Shown: piece by piece, positions 60,200-64,000 of the stretch
Layout: each line of letters starts with the position of its first letter
Position numbering within the stretch: position 1 is the stretch's first letter
From: Mytilus trossulus
Lineage: Eukaryota > Mollusca > Bivalvia > Mytilida > Mytilidae
DNA: 64,000 nucleotides
NCBI RefSeq assembly: GCF_036588685.1
Contig: NC_086381.1
Span: 66,595,436 to 66,659,435 of the forward strand
Reading direction: 5' to 3'
Notes under the pieces: generated by a model
The model's input: the letters and a program-made list of their open reading frames with translations, nothing else
The model's database searches: none
What the model was told of the DNA's origin: nothing
Position numbers and translations under genes: made by a program

Positions 60200-60900
60200 T
60201 AATTTGATGACCTTGACCTTTGACCTTGTAACCTTCGTCAAGGTCATTGCTCCACAAGGTCATTGCAAAAGAACCTATGGGTCAAGGACCTTTTGTTTAA
60301 GAGTTTTGCCTAAAAATGGCCTTTTAAAAACCATCGATGGGAGTTATGTCCCTTACATGATGGTAAAATCAATATAGTCATAATGTAAAAAAAGTTGCCC
60401 CTTGAAGTACCAAGCATTTTTCACTGCTTAATTTTTTTGTATCTATAACCGTTCAAGAGTTATAGGGAAATCAAAGACATATGAAAACCTAAAATATGAA
60501 CTTGACCTTTGACCTTGACCTAATTTTCTAAGTTAGGAATCAGGGGACTCAAATAAAAACATTCCAGGGTTATACGGTTAACGGTTTATGAGTTAAAAAA
60601 ACATACCGACAAATTTATTCCGAAAAGATAGATAACTCCTATAAAATTTCTTCGAATCGCTTCGATCCAAATACGCCAAAAATTACTGAGGATGTAACGA
60701 ACAATTTTGTAAAATAAATTTGTCATAATCTTTAACGGTTGCGAAGGAGATGCCATAACAAGGAAAACAGTGTTTGGGGAGATAACTCCTACAAAGAAAA
60801 GTATTCGTTTACGCAGGGTAAATTTCAAAAGCGCATAAACTGTTCGATATCATATACAAAATATCTAAGCGACATATTGCGAAACAAATGTTTATCGCAA
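60200..60900. repeat. Right part of the candidate element, with TGACCTTTGACC-type motifs
   Basis: Near 60206-60230 and 60500-60520 the sequence has stacked TGACCT half-sites ('gaccttgacctttgaccttg'). The rest ('ggagataactcctacaaag', 'aacggttgcgaaggagatg') reads like a mollusc interspersed repeat. No gene; the 63-codon plus-strand frame at 60186-60377 is incidental. Confidence 0.5.
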
Positions 60901-61143
60901 GAACAAAATTAGGCGGAAGAAAAAAAAAATAATCAGAAGAAAAACAATAGGTCTTTCCACAGAAAAGTGGAAAGACCTAATAATAAGTGTTGATATTTAC
61001 ATGTATCATGTTTATATTAAGTTTGTTGTATAATAGTTCATGACATTGTAGAACGTATGTTTATTTTTTTCTTGATTGATTGACTTAATATATATGTTAA
61101 AGCATTGGTTAGTATATTTTTTTCTGTTGACTAGTAAAATTAA

Positions 61144-61314
61144 GGAATAACAGTACTGTAGTTGAAGAGTTGTCACCGTCAATTGTAGATTTGACGGTCG
61201 CAAATGCAGTTTTACTGGCGACGCGTAGCGGAGACAGTAAAACGGAGATTTGCGACCGTCAAATCAAAATTGACGGTGGCAACTCTTCAACTACAGTTAC
61301 TGTACTGTTATTCC
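61144..61314. mobile_element. Foldback element F4 (~75-bp arms)
   Basis: The left arm 'ggaataacagtactgtagtt' and 'gatttgacggtcgcaaat' pairs with the right arm ending 'agttactgtactgttattcc'. The loop is 'ggcgacgcgtagcggagac'. AGACGTCAT (61422) and TGACGTCA (61440-61447) follow. Confidence 0.8.
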
Positions 61315-61700
61315 GATTCTAATGCATTTCAAAATGAAATAATACGATAAAACTTGGAAAAATGACTAAATTTGACAAATTAAAAAAAATCCGCGAAACT
61401 TCATGAATGCTTTTGGCGCCAAGACGTCATTGGTAATCGTGACGTCATACAAAGGAAAACTTACAAACTGGAGCTTGTTACGTTACCTGTACGCTTCAAA
61501 GTCGGATAAAATAACATTAAAACGGCAAATTTGAGGTAGGTGTTGTTTTATTTTCGATTATATAGTAGTAATCGAACATTTGTTGATTCAATTATTTCAA
61601 ATGGTTGTCCCTCCTTAGTTACGCCTGGTCAACTGTGGATTTGACGGCAACTTTTAGCCAATGAAAAAAAATGTTACACACAAATTGCATTAGAAATATA

Positions 61701-61822
61701 GATTCTTACACTGCAACAAGTGTATTACGATATTTCTCCACTCGAGACAGTTAAATTTTATTATTTAAAGCGCGAGGCTTAATGGAGAAATATCGTAATA
61801 CCCGAGTTATAGTGTCGGAATC
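61701..61822. mobile_element. Foldback element F5
   Basis: The left arm 'gtattacgatatttctcca' pairs with 'tggagaaatatcgtaatac', and the outer 'gattcttacact' pairs with 'agtgtcggaatc'. The loop contains 'aaagcgcgaggctt'. CGACGTCA (61887-61894) and TGACGTCA (61918-61925) follow. Confidence 0.8.
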
Positions 61823-61925
61823 TGTTTCTCTAATGGTTTTTATCGGGTTTTTTCAAAAAATTTCAGAAAATTGTGCTCTTTATATGCGACGTCATCAGGC
61901 AAGGTCGCCTTTTTTCATGACGTCA

Positions 61926-62780
61926 CAATAGGAAAATTGAGAAGAAAACAAAACATTTAGACGTCATAATCAAATTTCGACTAATCATTTGCCGAGAACA
62001 GATTTTTCACTAGTGAGGAGAACTATTTTTCTCACACCGGTCAGGAAATGTGAAAATAGCACAAAAATTAGAGAATTGTGATTACAACATTTCCAAGACC
62101 AGCCGGAATTGTTAGGGGAAAAAAGAAGATGACACTTTAGAAAAACTTATGAAAGAGGGAGTATCGTTGAAGTGCCGTATTTAAGAAAAATAACTGAATG
62201 CACCATCCCCCCCTTGTCCTTCATCAGAACATAAAGTTTGGGTTTTAATACATATTAACAATATTCTATGCTAAACGTTTAGAACCAAATGTTACATGTA
62301 CCAATATTCATTCAGAATATCCCGATTTTTAAAATCTCTTCGACTATTTCTTTAGTGTATATTGAACGGAATAGCCGGCCAATGACTACAGTATAATGAC
62401 GTCATAAATACGAATATGGAACGTTTGAAGCAGATATAAATGTTCAAAATTACATTTCAGTTCAAATGCCTACCTATGGTAAATTATAATGTCATGACAT
62501 TTCGAGGTGTACGTACATCTTTGAGCATTTAATGTACAATGCAAAAACGTTGTTGACATAGAAAAAAATTATTTGGGATCTACGAAAAATAAAATGACAT
62601 CCGTTTTAACGTATAGCATGCGAAAACTATTATTGTCATTTCGGGCAATAAACTTTTTGGGAGGTGATATTCCGATCATTTATCTGTGATGTGGCCATGA
62701 ATCTTTTTTTCAATATCATTTTTTTACAAATGTTTTAATTGTAACAATTTTACCAATGAATAGATTGATTATGTTGAAAT
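61926..62780. other. Upstream region of MACPF copy 2, no gene
   Basis: No coding sequence recognised. A further TGACGTCA lies near 62388. No TATA box could be assigned to a transcript. Confidence 0.4.
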
Positions 62781-62789
62781 ATAACATAC

Positions 62790-62985
62790 CGATATATGAA
62801 AGTCAGTCTCTTGAAATATGTAATATTGATTGTCGCACTACAAAATAGACATGTTGCGTGATGTCGATGTTTTGACAGCTGCAAACAAACGTTACATTTG
62901 ACATTTTATATGAAACCTTAGAATTGTAGCGACAAAAAAAAGGATCAGGTATTAAATCTTTGACAATTCGATTTTGTTTTCGTTT
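62790..62985 (-). other. Conserved upstream block with splice donor (candidate 5' exon, MACPF copy 2)
   Basis: Partner of 46802-46960. It shares 'gcagctgt', 'cgcaacat'/'tgcaacat', 'caatcaat' and the ending 'atatatcg' with donor GTATGTTA, plus 'tgacaattcgat' further up. Stops in all useful frames argue for an untranslated exon or promoter-proximal element. Confidence 0.5.
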
Positions 62986-63589
62986 GTCAAAATACAATAA
63001 ATATCATTCTAATATGACGTTCTTTAAACGCCTTGAAAATATTTGTTTGAGCTTTTCCGATAATACTACCACTTCATACGCTTTTTATGAATGGGCTACC
63101 CGACATCATTGAACGATGACGTAAGAATATGAGAATTTGGCGGGAAAATGCATGATTATGAAACCCAAAGTCATCAAAACAAGGAAACAAAAACAAACAA
63201 TGATAAAATGTGTTATACATGTTATAAGCCAATTTTGTTTTACATATTAAAATTATCATTTAAATTCATCCAAATCTATCTAAATATGTTATTTTAAATA
63301 GTTTAAGCTTGTCACTAGCTTAGTTTGATTCGTTCTTTTACGTAAATATAATAATGTGTTAAAAGTAAAATAACAAAAATACTGAACTCAGAGGAAAATC
63401 CAATTTACGGGAGCGGCAAATATTTCACCTAGAACCCTTCGATCCAAAAGAATCGCCGTATTAGAATAGAAATAATTCGTTGGGACCACTGCTCGTGGTA
63501 AAATGTTTAGCATAAAGGGCCAACCCGTTGTAAAATCAGTATAAATTCAAGCCCCAATGAATTATTTCTAAAAAAAAAGAACTTAAACA

Positions 63590-63994
63590 TTATTTTACAG
63601 ACAGATAATCAGACACTGACTTTCTTGTTTCTTTAACAGCAATACGTGCATCATGTTCTTTTATCAAACTAACTAATACTATATCATGTCTACCGTAATA
63701 TATTATCTCGAAATGTAAAAGAAAAATTAACAACCGGAGTATTAAATAAGTATTCAAAATTGCTACACTTGATGTATTCTTTAAATTGTTATCGACTGTA
63801 ACAATATGAGCAATGAATATATGAACAGAAAACATACATCTTGTACACATGTAAAAATCAAAGAGCTGACACAACAACCTATCGAAACATAATCTTTTCG
63901 CTATAAATGCATTCTGAACAGATTTGCCGTAAGGGAGTGATATTTTCCCTTGGTATCTACAATAATGACTCATTTCAATGTCTACTCGGTCCAA
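63590..63994 (-). CDS. Open frame at the window edge (unknown, possibly partial)
   Basis: Open for 134 codons to a stop at 63590, with an in-frame ATG ('MSHYCRYQGKISLPYGK') near 63972; the frame runs back towards the window edge. The N-terminal part looks globular ('NAFIAKRLCFDRLLCQLFDF') and the middle is hydrophobic ('AILNTYLILRLLIFLLHF'). No family recognised. It may be part of a repeat rather than a gene; codon usage cannot settle this by eye. Confidence 0.25.
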   Translation of the reverse strand: MDRVDIEMSHYCRYQGKISLPYGKSVQNAFIAKRLCFDRLLCQLFDFYMCTRCMFSVHIFIAHIVTVDNNLKNTSSVAILNTYLILRLLIFLLHFEIIYYGRHDIVLVSLIKEHDARIAVKETRKSVSDYLSVK

Positions 63995-64000
63995 AAATTG

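Larger units (their letters stand above)
58767..60979. mobile_element. Candidate 2.2-kb mobile element with terminal hairpins and microsatellite core
   Basis: The left side starts with hairpins 'caattgctttaaaaaagcaa' + 'ttg' and 'gggggtctttccccc'. The right side ends with a hairpin whose arms are TAGGTCTTTCCAC and GTGGAAAGACCTA (60948-60979). Between them lie GATT/GGTT arrays with a repeated core and a GC-richer right part. This layout recalls the bivalve 'pearl' and Helitron-related non-autonomous elements, but the unity of the two ends is inference. Confidence 0.45.

Overview
This is AT-rich, intron-bearing, gene-poor animal nuclear DNA. The repeat signatures point to a marine bivalve, most likely a mussel of the Mytilus kind. 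That rests on recalled repeat styles (the roughly 310-bp family A, the 'gactgtccctttggtat' retroelement tail, tRNA-derived SINEs), not on a search. There is no sign of bacterial, organellar or viral organisation, so no operons, ribosome binding sites or terminators apply.

Three protein-coding loci are well supported, all on the minus strand. (1) At 12223-15338 lies the terminal exon of a large Ser/Thr-rich protein with five ~113-residue repeats and a hydrophobic C-terminal tail; its upstream exons were not found. (2) At 35022-42162 and (3) at 52240-58646 lie two tandem paralogs of a MACPF-domain protein. Most of each protein sits on one long last exon (MACPF domain followed by two Cys-rich PAN/Apple-like segments). 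Comparing the two copies gives a five-exon model for each. Coding exon sizes are 13, 71, 98, 122 and 1559 nt in copy 1 and 13, 62, 98, 122 and 1556 nt in copy 2. All junctions keep frame (620 and 616 residues). Exon 3 encodes a transmembrane segment after a ~30-residue N-terminal tail, so these look like membrane-anchored (type II) MACPF-PAN proteins. The duplicated unit extends about 4 kb upstream of the start codons to a conserved block ending in a splice donor (46802 and 62790), a candidate 5' untranslated exon.

The rest is mostly repeats. 1-10 kb: a small TIR element, a decayed LINE, and a 1.1-kb tandem duplication whose second copy carries a cleanly delimited retroelement insertion. 10-12 kb and 19-21 kb: interspersed repeats. 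15.4-16.7 kb: a ~39-bp minisatellite with a foldback element inside. 21.5-22 kb: a foldback and a palindrome. 22.7-26.6 kb: a 3.9-kb element with Tc1/mariner-like ends, minisatellite arms and nested repeats, inserted into a family A repeat. 29.5-32.8 kb: a SINE and a large inverted repeat. 42.3-46.5 kb: a palindromic 20-bp array and two tandem CpG-phased TIR elements. 47.9-51.8 kb: a TIR element and family A copies. 58.8-62 kb: an element with GATT/GGTT arrays and two more foldbacks. Five foldbacks share a CGTAGCGG-like loop and are followed by TGACGTCA-type motifs.
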